Below, piece after piece: positions 20,478-30,907 of a stretch of 64,000 nucleotides of DNA. The DNA is from Colletes latitarsis (lineage: Eukaryota > Arthropoda > Insecta > Hymenoptera > Colletidae), in contig NC_135144.1 of the NCBI RefSeq assembly GCF_051014445.1, positions 2,976,001 through 3,040,000 of the forward strand, read 5' to 3'. How positions within the stretch are numbered: position 1 is the first letter of the stretch; each line of letters begins with the position of its first letter. A program made the translations under genes and the position numbers. Below the pieces are notes generated by a model. It was given only the letters and a program-made list of their open reading frames with translations. It did no database searches and was not told where the DNA came from.

Positions 20478-23464
20478 TATCGGGTCTCACCCGCGGCCTC
20501 CTCCAGGCCTCCCCTTCCAGTGCTTATGGACGCCTCTGTGCGCCCCGGATCTTTGCCGCCGTACGAGGCCATCACCCCCCGACTAAGGGGCTCTGACCCG
20601 CACGGCGGCTGGGATGTCGATTGGAGTGGGGACTCTGCAGGGCCACCCCCGGACAAAATGCATTCCGACTTCGTGGAGGTGGTGGGCGCCGAGTCGCAAG
20701 GCGCCACATCCACCTCCATCATCTCCGTCACTGTCTGCGGGGCGGTCACTCCCGCCACCACCACCCCTCCCGTCACAACAGAGGCTGGGGCGGGTATAGC
20801 ACCCGACACCACAGCTGGGGACGGCTGGGTACAAGCCGCCCCTTGGACCTCCATCGCGACGGGCACCGGCGCCGGCTCAACACCAGCCGGCACCGTGGGT
20901 GGGGTCACACTCGACCCTTTCGCCTTCTTCCCCTTGCGTTTGGGGGGACGGCACGCCGCCCCACCCATGCGGTGATCCGCTGGCCGCCCCAAGCCCACAC
21001 AAAGGGGGCATTTAGGGGCGGCCGTGCACTCCCGTGCGGTGTGGGAGGCCCCTCCGCAGCGGTAACAGAGGCCGCTGCGATCGACAGTGCTGGTGCACCG
21101 CTGCCGGACATGTCCGAACTCCAGGCAGCGGTGGCACTGCAGCGGCCTCGCTGCGAGTACTGCCAGCCGGGCCTCGAAGAAGCCGACCATTAATCGGCCG
21201 GACTTCGCGAGCTTGGTTGCGGCGCGAAGGGGACAGCGGGCCCAGGCAGTAAACATGCCCGAGCTGTCCCGGCGGAGGTCACCAACGTTTACCTCCGCAG
21301 CGCCGCAACCCCCGGCTGTGGCAAGGGCCTCCCTGACAGCCTGCTGGGTGGCTGCCTCCGACAGGCCGGACACCCTTAACTCGGCCTGTTTTTGGGGGCA
21401 AGCCACCCGAACACCCTCGACCTGGAGGGCCCCCTCAAGACGCGCCCTCAGGGCGGTCGCCTTTTCTTTCCCCTTCTCACCGGGGATCGCTAGCAATAGC
21501 GCCCCGGTAACTGCCCTGGTGGGGCGCATCCCGGTGAGCCCGAGATCTTTGCAAATCTCGGGCATCACCCTATTGAGGAGGGGGCCCAAATCTCCTTCTC
21601 GTCCGGAGGCGGCGGTCACCGAGACTGCCGCATTCTTCGGCAGCCTCGGCAGTTTGGCCGCCGGAACCTGGACACCACCCTTCTTTTTACTGCCCGCAGC
21701 CGTAGTGGCGGCTAGCCGACTGGCAGCGGGTATCTTGCCGCCCTTAGAGGAAGCCGCGGAAGGTGCCGCACCCTTTTCACTACCCCTCTTCTTCCCCCTA
21801 CCCACCACCTCAGCCCAGGAGCCCTGCCCATCGTTGGCAGGAGCAGGGGTGGACTTTGCCTTGGAGTTGGCTGGCGGTGCGGACCTGCCGCTATCCGCCT
21901 TGGGAGGTGGTGGAGGGGGACGATGCGTTGCCTTCGGCGGCATCGTAGATTTCGGGGCGGGTGAATTCGCCACGCCCGCCCCACCGGCCGCTGCTGTACC
22001 TCCTTGGGCCTTGGCGGCATCTCTCTTCTTGGGGGTGCTGCCCGATTTCGTCACCGCAGTTCCCTTCGCCTTCCCTTTTGGCGCCTCCAGCACTTTCGCC
22101 ATAGCCGGCGGAGCCGCTCTCACGGATGCGGAAGGGGGCAGCGGAACATTCCCGAGCGGCGGGCGAGACACTGCCCGCCACACCGCCTCAAAACGGGCGT
22201 CGAAACGGCTCTCGACAGCCGATATGTGTCCCGCCATCTCGGAAACCCTTTTGACGACTTCGGTCATCATGACCATCAAAGGGTTTCCGGACGCGGGACT
22301 CTCCTCCTCAATCGGGGCAGGCCGTGCTGCAGACGACGGTCCTGCGACCGACGTCTCGACCTCCATGCCGGTGTCCTCCCCGGCAAATGTTGACGGAAGG
22401 AGATCCTTCCGCCGGGGTCGAGGGACACACGGCAATTCATGGTCCGGTGGCGTCTCGCTGGCCAACTCCTCCCCCTCCCGAAGCAGCCTCCGCTGCTCCT
22501 GCTTATACCTCAGGCGGCCCACTTCCCGCCTGAGGTGCTCCAGCTCCCTGTCCTTAACTCTCACGGTCTCGGACAGGGTTGTGGCGGTCTTGTCCGCCAC
22601 CTCCAACCTCTTCTCGAGGGCCTTGGCCCTCCTCTCCCACTCGCCCTGGCGAATGACTACCTCCCGGGCCGGCCTATTGGGATTTTCGGCACGGTCAGCT
22701 CTGCCGTGAAGTTCTTCGGCGCTGACCATAGCCACCCTCGCTGCCAAGCGGAGCCCACGGATGTCCGTCGTCTTAAGGTGGCTTGCGGTGTCTGCCACCT
22801 TGACGACGGACTCTAGTTGCTCCTTGAGCCGACCCAGGAGCTCGTCCGATTTCATGACCTCCGCAATGTTGCGGAGGTCTGCCTGCTTCGGCAGGGCCTT
22901 CATCCCGGGACCCAACTTTTTGGGGTCCACGAAGATACCCCTGGGTCTTCCAGCCCCGGGGCCCTTCCTCTTTCTCTTACCGGGACCATAACCCTCGCTG
23001 GAGTCGCCACTCTCAGCTTCGTCACCGGTGCAAGGATTCGGCGCCCACTCGTCGCCATCCTGCGAGTCGTCGTCGTCGAGGGTGTGGGAGATGGTCTTCC
23101 CAACGCATACCGTCCCCTCATCTTTCCTCTGGGCTGCGCCGCCCATCGAAGGCAGCGATCCCACGGCATCATGCCTCTTGCGGGGAGGTGACTCCCTCCC
23201 CGCCTTACGCCACTCCGTGACATTTAGCCGCTCTAGGCTGACAACAGGAGCGGGACCGACCCTGACCAGGTCAACATCACCCTCCAGGTGGACCCCCAAC
23301 GGGGGATTCACCACCTGCACACTCCTGACCGTGGGTTTAACCCCACCAGGAAGTGGTCCATCCATATTATTGTTCAATAAACCAATCTCGTCTGCCGATA
23401 CACGTGCCATTCCGTTTTCCAAATTTCCAGTCCGGTTGCTAATTTGAGAGTCATTAATGTCCAT
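20477..23464 (-). CDS. Element 2 ORF1: long gag-like zinc-knuckle protein (about 995 aa)
   Basis: This is a nucleic-acid-binding gag-like protein. The ATG at 23464 (MDINDSQISN) is chosen because it aligns with the ORF1 starts of elements 1 and 3; an in-frame ATG at 23518 would add 18 residues. The N-terminal third has no obvious counterpart in the other family. Next come a charged coiled coil (containing ERRAKALEKRLEVADK and further heptad-like sequence to LRREVGRLRYKQEQ), Pro/Lys/Ala-rich linkers, and an RRM-like segment (LRVSGLSE to FFEARLAVLAARPLQ). Three zinc knuckles then lie at about 777-838: CHRC...C, CYRC...C and CPLC...H...C. The tail after the knuckles is about 157 residues, rich in Pro, Val and Thr, against about 45 in element 3. 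It ends in TAATG, overlapping ORF2. Confidence 0.85.
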   Translation of the reverse strand: MDINDSQISNRTGNLENGMARVSADEIGLLNNNMDGPLPGGVKPTVRSVQVVNPPLGVHLEGDVDLVRVGPAPVVSLERLNVTEWRKAGRESPPRKRHDAVGSLPSMGGAAQRKDEGTVCVGKTISHTLDDDDSQDGDEWAPNPCTGDEAESGDSSEGYGPGKRKRKGPGAGRPRGIFVDPKKLGPGMKALPKQADLRNIAEVMKSDELLGRLKEQLESVVKVADTASHLKTTDIRGLRLAARVAMVSAEELHGRADRAENPNRPAREVVIRQGEWERRAKALEKRLEVADKTATTLSETVRVKDRELEHLRREVGRLRYKQEQRRLLREGEELASETPPDHELPCVPRPRRKDLLPSTFAGEDTGMEVETSVAGPSSAARPAPIEEESPASGNPLMVMMTEVVKRVSEMAGHISAVESRFDARFEAVWRAVSRPPLGNVPLPPSASVRAAPPAMAKVLEAPKGKAKGTAVTKSGSTPKKRDAAKAQGGTAAAGGAGVANSPAPKSTMPPKATHRPPPPPPKADSGRSAPPANSKAKSTPAPANDGQGSWAEVVGRGKKRGSEKGAAPSAASSKGGKIPAASRLAATTAAGSKKKGGVQVPAAKLPRLPKNAAVSVTAASGREGDLGPLLNRVMPEICKDLGLTGMRPTRAVTGALLLAIPGEKGKEKATALRARLEGALQVEGVRVACPQKQAELRVSGLSEAATQQAVREALATAGGCGAAEVNVGDLRRDSSGMFTAWARCPLRAATKLAKSGRLMVGFFEARLAVLAARPLQCHRCLEFGHVRQRCTSTVDRSGLCYRCGGASHTARECTAAPKCPLCVGLGRPADHRMGGAACRPPKRKGKKAKGSSVTPPTVPAGVEPAPVPVAMEVQGAACTQPSPAVVSGAIPAPASVVTGGVVVAGVTAPQTVTEMMEVDVAPCDSAPTTSTKSECILSGGGPAESPLQSTSQPPCGSEPLSRGVMASYGGKDPGRTEASISTGRGGLEEAAGETR

Positions 23465-23857
23465 TACTGTTCCCACGAGTGTGGTCGGAACGGAGGTCAC
23501 CCCAGGCAGAGCCGCCATGCCTGGGGAAGCCTAATACTCCGGGGGTTCGGCAGGTGCCCCCGGAGGTGGTCGCTAGGGATTGGGCCTTCTCTCCCAACCA
23601 TGCATCCTATCGCCGCGCACCATAACTTAGGATTAGAGGGTAATTTATAGAGTTACCATCCTCGCGGCCCAGGCGGTTAAGCCAAGGCCCCCGGTCCTCC
23701 TGCCGCCACGTACCATTCACAAAACCAAAACTGGAGTTGTGAATGGGTCGTTGCGACGACCAACAGGAGGCTTACGGTGTGATTAGCATCAGGTACCTCG
23801 GGGTCGCTACGCCCCGTACTGCGCCGGACACCTGGCCGGACACAGCCCCTGAGGGAA
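23465..23857 (-). promoter_or_regulatory. Element 2 5' UTR with conserved stem-loops
   Basis: The leader is recognisably homologous to that of elements 1 and 3 along its length. At 23696-23770 it keeps the outer stem CCTCCTG/CAGGAGG, the hairpin GGTCGT(CGCA)ACGACC and the stem CATTCACAA/TTGTGAATG. Loop bases differ from the other family (CGCA against CACA; a different second loop), while the stems are unchanged. A promoter is expected here by analogy with related elements, but no specific promoter motif was identified. Confidence 0.7.
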
Positions 23858-23871
23858 CATAACCCAGACCT
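23858..23871. repeat. Target-site duplication, 5' side of element 2
   Basis: This is the second copy of CATAACCCAGACCT, continuing into aatacagacctaac. The unbroken form is seen in intact monomers at 15946, 26990, 34925 and 36121. Confidence 0.88.
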
Positions 23872-24820
23872 AATACAGACCTAACAGGTGTTATCCACTA
23901 AAATATTGATGGAGCCAGGTTTAATTGACTGTTTCAGTGTGGAACCACATTACCACGTGATTTAAACCAGACAAAACCCAGGATCTGGCCAACAAGTGTG
24001 AGGAGAAGGCGATAGTCTAAGCCAGTTACGGACACATCCCAAATCTAACCCGGACCTAACAGGTGTCATCCTCTAAATTATTGATCGAAACCTAGGTTAA
24101 TTGACTGTTTCTGTGTGGTACCACATTACTACGGAATTAAGACCAGAAGAAAACCAGGATCTGGCCAACAAGTATGCGAAAAAGGCAAAATCATGAACCA
24201 GTTGCGGGCATAACCCAGACCTAACCGGTGTTATCCTCTAAAATACTGACCGAATCCAGGTTTATTGACTGTTTCAGTATGGTGCCACATTACTACGTGA
24301 TTCAATCCAGAAAAAACCCAGCATCTGGCCAACTAGTATGCGAAGAAGGCAAAATCATGAGCCAGATGCGGGCATAACCCAGACCTAACCGAGACCAAAC
24401 CGGTGTTCTCACATAAAATACTGACCGATTCCAAGTATAATGGACTGTTACTGTGTGGTACCACATTACTACGTGATTCAAACCAGAAAAAACCGGGGAT
24501 CTGGACAACAAGCATGGGAAAAAGGCAAAATCATGAGCCAGATGCGGGCATAACCCAGACCTAACCGGTGTTATCCTCTAAACTACTGACCGATTCCAGG
24601 TTTAATGGACTGTTGCTGTGTGGTACCACTGTACTACGTGATTAAAACCCGAAAAAACCCAGGATCTGGCCAATAAGCATGCGAAGAAGGCAAAATCATG
24701 AGCCAGATGCGGGCATTACCCAGACCTAACCCAGACCTAACCGGTGTTATCCTCTAAAATAGTGACCGAATCCAGGTTTAATTGACTGTTACTGTGTGGT
24801 ACCACATTACTACGTGATTC

Positions 24821-26170
24821 AAACCCGAAAAACCCAGGGTCTGGCCAACAAGTATGCGAAGATGGCAAAATCATGAGCCGGGATGCGGGCATAACCCAGA
24901 CCTTACCCAGACCTAACCGGTGTTATCCTCTAAAATATTGATCGAAAGCAAGTTTAATGGACTGCTTCAGTGTGGTACCACATTACTACGTGATTCGAAC
25001 CCGAAAAAACCCAGAATCTGGCCAACAAGTATGCGATGAAGGCAAAATCATGAGCCAGATGCGGGCATAACGCAGACCTAACCCAGACCTAACCGGTGTT
25101 ACCGACTAAAATATTGATCGGAAGCAGGTTTAATTGACTGTTTCAGTGTGGTACCACATTACTACGTGATTCAAACCCGAAAAAACCCAGGATCTGGCCA
25201 ACAAGTATGCGAAGAAGGCAAGATCATGGGCCAGATGCGGGCATAACCCAGACCTAACCCAGACCTAACCGGTGTTACCGACTAAAATACTGACCGAATC
25301 CAGGTTTAATTGACTGTTACTGTGTGGTACCACATTACTACGGGATTCAAACACGAAAAAACCCAGGATATGGCCAACAAGTATGCGAAGAAGGCAAAAT
25401 CATGAGCCTGATGCGGGCATAACCCAGACCTAACCCAGACCTAACCGGTGTTATCCTCTAAAATGTGGATCGAAACCAGGATTAATTATTTGTTACTGTG
25501 TGGTACACCATTACTACGTGATTCAAACCCGAAAAAACCCAGGATCTGGCCAACAAGTATGATAAGCAGGCAAAATCATGAGCCAGATGCGGGCATAACC
25601 CAGACCTAACCCAGACCTAACCGGTGTTACCGACTAAAATATTGATCGGAAGCAGGTTTAATTGACTGTTTCAGTGTGGTACCACATTACTACGTGATCC
25701 AAACCCGAAAAAACCTAGAATCTGGCCAGCAAGTATGCGATGAAGGCAAAATCATGAGCCAGATGCGGGCATAACCCAGACCTAGCCCAGACCTAACCGG
25801 TGTTTTCCTCTAAAATGTGGATCGAAACCAGGATTAATTATCTGTTACTGTGTGGTACACCATTACTACCTGATTCAAACCCGAAAAAACCCAGGATCTG
25901 GCCAAAAAGTATGCGAAGAGGGCAAGATCTTGGGCCAGATGCGGGCATATCCCAGACCTAACACAGATCTAACCGGTTTTATCCTCCAAAATATTGATCG
26001 AAACCAGGTTTAATTGTCTGTTTCAGTGTGGTACCACATTACTACGTAATTCAAACCCGAAAAAACCCAGGATCTGGCCAGCAAGTATGCGAAGAAGGCA
26101 AAATCATGAGCCAGTAGCGGGCATAACACAGACCTAACACAGACCTAACCGGTTTTATCCTCTAAAATAT
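24821..26170. repeat. Segmental duplication in satellite, copy 1
   Basis: About 1.35 kb recurs at 27096-28445 with a constant offset of 2,275 bp. Shared rare variants include atgagccgggatgcggg, aacacgaaaaaacccaggat, gataagcaggc and gagccagtagcgggc. Part of the same variant string also appears at 38525 onward and 45759 onward. Confidence 0.8.
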
Positions 26171-27095
26171 TGATGGAAACCAGGTTTAATTGTCTGTTTC
26201 AGTGTGGTACCACATTACTACGTAATTCAAACCAGAGAAAACCCTGGATCTGGCCAACAAGAATGCGGAAAATGCAAAATCATGATCCAGATGCGGCCAT
26301 AACCCAGACCTTACCCAGACCTAACCGGTATTATCCTTTAAAGTGTGGATCGAAACCAGGTTTAATTGACTGTTACTGTGTGGTACCACATTACTACGGG
26401 ATTCAAACCCGCAAAAACCCAGGATCTGGCCAACAAGTACACGAAGAAGGCAAAATCATGAGCCAGATGCGGGCATAACCCAGACCTAACCCAGACCTAA
26501 CCGGTGTTATCCTCTAAAATATTGATGGAGCCAGGTTAAATTGACTGTTTCAGTATGGTGCCACATTACTACGTGATTCAATCCAGAAAAAACCCAGAAT
26601 CTGGCCAACTAGTATGCGAAGAAGGCAAAATCATGAGCCAGATGCGGGCATAACCCAGACCTAACCGAGACCAAACCGGTGTTATCCCATAAAATACTGA
26701 CCGATTCCAAGTATAATGGACTGTTACTGTGTGGTACCACATTACTACGTGATTCAAACCAGAAAAAACCCAGGATCTGGCCAACAAGTATGCGAAGAAG
26801 GCAAAATCATGAGCCAGATGCGGGCATAACCCAGACCTAACCAGTGTTATCCTATAAAATACTGACCGAATCCAGGTTTAATTGACTGTTTCAGTGTGGT
26901 GCCACATTACTACGTGATTCAAACCCGAAAAAACCCAGGATCTGGCCAACAAGTATGCGAAGAATGCAAAATCATGAGCCAGATGGAGGCATAACCCAGA
27001 CCTAATACAGACCTAACCGGTGTTATCCACTAAAATATTGATGGAGCCAGGTTTAATTGACTGTTTCAGTGTGGAACCACATTACCACGTGATTT

Positions 27096-28445
27096 AAACC
27101 CGAAAAACCCAGGGTCTGGCCAACAAGTATGCGAAGATGGCAAAATCATGAGCCGGGATGCGGGCATAACCCAGACCTTACCCAGACCTAACCGGTGTTA
27201 TCCTCTAAAATATTGATCGAAAGCAAGTTTAATGGACTGCTTCAGTGTGGTACCACATTACTACGTAATTCGAACCCGAAAAAACCCAGAATCTGGCCAA
27301 CAAGTATGCGATGAAGGCAAAATCATGAGCCAGATGCGGGCATAACGCAGACCTAACCCAGACCTAACCGGTGTTACCGACTAAAATATTGATCGGAAGC
27401 AGGTTTAATTGACTGTTTCAGTGTGGTACCACATTACTACGTGATTCAAACCCGAAAAAACCCAGGATCTGGCCAACAAGTATGCGAAGAAGGCAAGATC
27501 ATGGGCCAGATGCGGGCATAACCCAGACCTAACCCAGACCTAACCGGTGTTACCGACTAAAATACTGACCGAATCCAGGTTTAATTGACTGTTACTGTGT
27601 GGTACCACATTACTACGGGATTCAAACACGAAAAAACCCAGGATATGGCCAACAAGTATGCGAAGAAGGCAAAATCATGAGCCTGATGCGGGCATAACCC
27701 AGACCTAACCCAGACCTAACCGGTGTTATCCTCTAAAATGTGGATCGAAACCAGGATTAATTATTTGTTACTGTGTGGTACACCATTACTACGTGATTCA
27801 AACCCGAAAAAACCCAGGATCTGGCCAACAAGTATGATAAGCAGGCAAAATCATGAGCCAGATGCGGGCATAACCCAGACCTAACCCAGACCTAACCGGT
27901 GTTACCGACTAAAATATTGATCGGAAGCAGGTTTAATTGACTGTTTCAGTGTGGTACCACATTACTACGTGATCCAAACCCGAAAAAACCTAGAATCTGG
28001 CCAGCAAGTATGCGATGAAGGCAAAATCATGAGCCAGATGCGGGCATAACCCAGACCTAGCCCAGACCTAACCGGTGTTTTCCTCTAAAATGTGGATCGA
28101 AACCAGGATTAATTATCTGTTACTGTGTGGTACACCATTACTACCTGATTCAAACCCGAAAAAACCCAGGATCTGGCCAAAAAGTATGCGAAGAGGGCAA
28201 GATCTTGGGCCAGATGCGGGCATATCCCAGACCTAACACAGATCTAACCGGTTTTATCCTCCAAAATATTGATCGAAACCAGGTTTAATTGTCTGTTTCA
28301 GTGTGGTACCACATTACTACGTAATTCAAACCCGAAAAAACCCAGGATCTGGCCAGCAAGTATGCGAAGAAGGCAAAATCATGAGCCAGTAGCGGGCATA
28401 ACACAGACCTAACACAGACCTAACCGGTTTTATCCTCTAAAATAT
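27096..28445. repeat. Segmental duplication in satellite, copy 2
   Basis: This is the second copy of the 24821-26170 block. It is followed directly by a monomer starting gatggagccagg, into which element 3 inserted about 200 bp further on. Confidence 0.8.
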
Positions 28446-28633
28446 TGATGGAGCCAGGTTTAATTGACTGTTTCAGTATGGTGCCACATTACTACGTGAT
28501 TCAATCCAGAAAAAACCCAGAATCTGGCCAACTAGTATGCGAAGAAGGCAAAATCATGAGCCAGATGCGGGCATAACCCAGACCTAACCGAGACCAAACC
28601 GGTGTTATCCCATAAAATACTGACCGATTCCAA

Positions 28634-28645
28634 GTATAATGGACT
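28634..28645. repeat. Target-site duplication, 5' side of element 3
   Basis: GTATAATGGACT lies directly before the 5' terminus TCCCTCAGGGG and recurs at 34646-34657. The last T could belong to the element, so the length is 11-12 bp, or more if tail A residues are counted. Confidence 0.88.
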
Positions 28646-29029
28646 TCCCTCAGGGGCTGCCAGCCTTTCAGCTGCAGTACGGGCTTAACGAACCCGGGGT
28701 ACCCGAGTCATACACACACCGTAAGCCTCCTGTTGGTCGTCACAACGACCCATTCACAATTCCCTATTGGTTTTGTGAATGGTACGTGACGGCAGGAGGA
28801 ACGGGGGTCTTGGCTTAACCGCCTGGGCCACGAGTATGGCGACTCTATAAATTCGCCCTCCAATCCTAAGCTATGGTGCGCGGCGATGGGATGCATGGTT
28901 GGGGGAGAAGGCCCAATCCCAAGCGACCACCTCCGGGGAACCTGCCGAACCCCCGGAGTATTAGGCTTACCCGGGTAAGGCGGCTCTGCCCGGGTGGACC
29001 TTTATTTCCGACCATCTCGTGGGATTCTT
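28646..29029 (+). promoter_or_regulatory. Element 3 5' UTR with conserved stem-loops
   Basis: The structured core is at 28726-28799: CCTCCTG (28726-28732) with CAGGAGG (28793-28799), enclosing GGTCGT/ACGACC (28735-28750) and CATTCACAA/TTGTGAATG (28751-28781). Further along, CGCGGCGATGGGATGCATGG and a CTCCGGGG region near the ORF1 start are also shared with element 2. A GTG at 28994 is in frame with ORF1, but the homologous ATG is at 29030. Confidence 0.72.
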
Positions 29030-30907
29030 ATGGACACAGAAAATAAAATGGGGATGGGGCGGGTTTTGTCGGTTGGGGAGGACGGAGACGGGGTTGGGGT
29101 TAGGGTGGCGGCGCTCGCGCCCCACTCAGCGCCAGGTCCGGCTTCGTGGAGGGTGGAGGAGGACGACGAGACGGCGTCGGTCTCGTCCTTCTCCTCCAGC
29201 ACGAGCCACATAGGCTCTAAGAGGAAGAGGACGGGGCAGGCCGTGGTCGAGGTGGGCGGGGCGATGAGCCCGTCGGTGAGGCTGAGTTGCCTCAGGGACG
29301 AGGTGACCGAGGAGATATCGGAGAGGATCTCCTCGTCCCTGAGGCGGGTGGAGAAAGTCGCCGCTGCCTGCGCCTTTAAGGGGCAGAAAAGCGGTGGCGC
29401 GGAGGCCCTGAAGGCCGCGGCGGAGGAAATGAGGGAGGCGGCGCGGGAGCTCAGAGGGCGGAACGCCCGTCTGCAGCTCCTGTTGGAGGAGGAGCGACAG
29501 GGGAGGAGGAGGGCAGAGGCGCTGTGGAACAGCGCGGCCCTCCCTCCCATCCTCCCTCCTCCTCCACCGCCGCGTCCCTCGGCGGAGGTAAATAAGCGGA
29601 GTGCGGCGGCAGTGGTGCGGGGCACCGCGGGCCCCTCCACCCGCACTCCGCCTGTGAAGAAGTCCCCGTCCTCCTCAGAAGACGATCTTCTGAGGAGGAT
29701 TGGGGACATGAGTGATGGCAAGCTGGCCGCCTTCCGGGAGGAGCTCCTCGCCGGAAGAGCGGTCAGCAGGATGGCGGTGCCTCCCCGACCTGTTCCGGTA
29801 CAGTCGGGGAAGGCAAAGAAGGGCGGAGTGAAGGCTCCGCCCAGCGTTGCGGCACCAGGGCCCCGGGTCGCGACCCCCAAGGGGGGTGGTGTACCCGTGG
29901 TCGCGGTGGTCGCGTCCTCCACAGCACCCTCCCAAGGGGGGGTGGCGTGGAGTGAGGTGGTGGGGCGGAAGGCGAAGCGGGCGGCGAGGAAGGCCCCGCA
30001 ACCGCAGCCTCCGCCTCCGCCGGCGGCGGCCAAGGTAAAGGCCGCGAAGGTCGGGAAGGCACGACCAGGTCGTCCCCCAAAAACGGCAGCGGTGACGCTG
30101 ACCGTTGCGCAGGGGGGCGACCTGACCCTCGCGGAGGCGATGCGGCTCGCCAGGGAGAATATCTCCCTGGAAGAGCTGGGCATCGCCTCCGTGAGGGCGA
30201 AGAGGGCCGTGACCGGGGGTCTCTTGCTGGAGATCCCCGGTGCAGAAGGCGGCGTGAAGGCGGATCGTCTCGCCCAGAGGCTCCGGGAGCAGCTGGGCGA
30301 GCGAGGTGTCCGGGTCGCCCGGCCCACGAAGCGCACGGAGATGCGCGTTTGTGGACTGGACGACTCGGTCAGCGCACAGGATGTGTCCCGTGCCCTTGCG
30401 AGGGCGGGGGACTGTTCTGTGGAGAACCTGCGGATCGGAGAGATCCGCAGGTCGCCCTCCGGCCTCGGGTCGGTGTGGGCCCGGTGCCCCCTCTCCGCCG
30501 CCCGTAAGGTGGCGGAATCCGGGAGGGTGTTGGTGGGGTGGGTTTCGGCGCGAGTGGAAATCCTCGCGCCGCGCCCGCTCCAGTGTCACCGCTGCCTCGA
30601 ATTGGGGCACGTGAGGCAGTGGTGCACCTCGCCGGTGGACCGCAGCGGTCAGTGTTACCGCTGCGGTGCCAAAGAGCACCGTGCGAGCCAGTGCTCGGCG
30701 GCCCCCCACTGCCCGCTGTGTGCGGACATGGGGAGGCCAGCCGATCACAGGGTGGGGAGCAAGAAGTGCTCCCCCCCCTCCCGGAAGGAGAGGAAGAGGC
30801 GGGCTGCACCGGCTCCGGTGCCGAGGGCGGTGGCATCGTCCTCCATGGAGGTGGACGGTGCTACGGGGACGGACGGCCGGGAGGAGGCTGGCGCGGCCAT
30901 TAATTAA
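29030..30907 (+). CDS. Element 3 ORF1: gag-like zinc-knuckle protein (625 aa)
   Basis: This is the nucleic-acid-binding gag-like protein expected to form particles with the element RNA. The start is the ATG at 29030 (MDTENKMGMG), homologous to the start in element 1. Acidic and Ser-rich sequence comes first, then a charged helix-forming stretch (about 85-165; RDEVTEEISERISSSLRRVE and LRGRNARLQLLLEEERQGRR). A Pro-, Lys- and Ala-rich linker follows, then an RRM-like region (MRVCGLDDSVSAQDV to WVSARVEILAPRPLQ). Three zinc knuckles at 519-580 read C-x2-C-x4-H-x4-C twice, then a longer CPLC...H...C. A short basic tail RKERKRR could act in nuclear entry. The TAA stop shares its last A with the ORF2 ATG. 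Confidence 0.9.
   Translation: MDTENKMGMGRVLSVGEDGDGVGVRVAALAPHSAPGPASWRVEEDDETASVSSFSSSTSHIGSKRKRTGQAVVEVGGAMSPSVRLSCLRDEVTEEISERISSSLRRVEKVAAACAFKGQKSGGAEALKAAAEEMREAARELRGRNARLQLLLEEERQGRRRAEALWNSAALPPILPPPPPPRPSAEVNKRSAAAVVRGTAGPSTRTPPVKKSPSSSEDDLLRRIGDMSDGKLAAFREELLAGRAVSRMAVPPRPVPVQSGKAKKGGVKAPPSVAAPGPRVATPKGGGVPVVAVVASSTAPSQGGVAWSEVVGRKAKRAARKAPQPQPPPPPAAAKVKAAKVGKARPGRPPKTAAVTLTVAQGGDLTLAEAMRLARENISLEELGIASVRAKRAVTGGLLLEIPGAEGGVKADRLAQRLREQLGERGVRVARPTKRTEMRVCGLDDSVSAQDVSRALARAGDCSVENLRIGEIRRSPSGLGSVWARCPLSAARKVAESGRVLVGWVSARVEILAPRPLQCHRCLELGHVRQWCTSPVDRSGQCYRCGAKEHRASQCSAAPHCPLCADMGRPADHRVGSKKCSPPSRKERKRRAAPAPVPRAVASSSMEVDGATGTDGREEAGAAIN

Larger units (their letters stand above)
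16827..23857 (-). mobile_element. Element 2: full-length R1-clade retrotransposon, second family
   Basis: The element runs on the minus strand from the 5' terminus TCCCTCAGGGG (near 23856) to a poly(A) tail of about 22 bases. It has the same plan as elements 1 and 3 and clearly related proteins, but sequence differs throughout, ORF1 is far longer and the UTRs are diverged, so it is a separate family. Both ORFs are open. In element orientation the insertion reads TT^AGGTCTGGG. One non-target A at 23857 separates the 5' terminus from the duplication. Confidence 0.94.
23858..28645. repeat. Telomere-motif satellite between elements 2 and 3
   Basis: This is tandem satellite as elsewhere, with mixed one- and two-motif monomers. 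It includes a duplicated segment (24821-26170 and 27096-28445) and the unoccupied counterpart of the element 3 target (26520-27096). No coding sequence is seen. Confidence 0.94.

Noticed and set aside
16827..23857. LTR retrotransposon or endogenous retrovirus
   Set aside because: There are no long terminal repeats, protease, integrase or envelope. The poly(A) tail, APE-type endonuclease and variable target duplications identify a non-LTR element.
28994..29029. Upstream GTG start adding 12 residues to element 3 ORF1
   Set aside because: The homologous start in elements 1 and 2 is the ATG corresponding to 29030, and GTG initiation is not expected in an animal mRNA.
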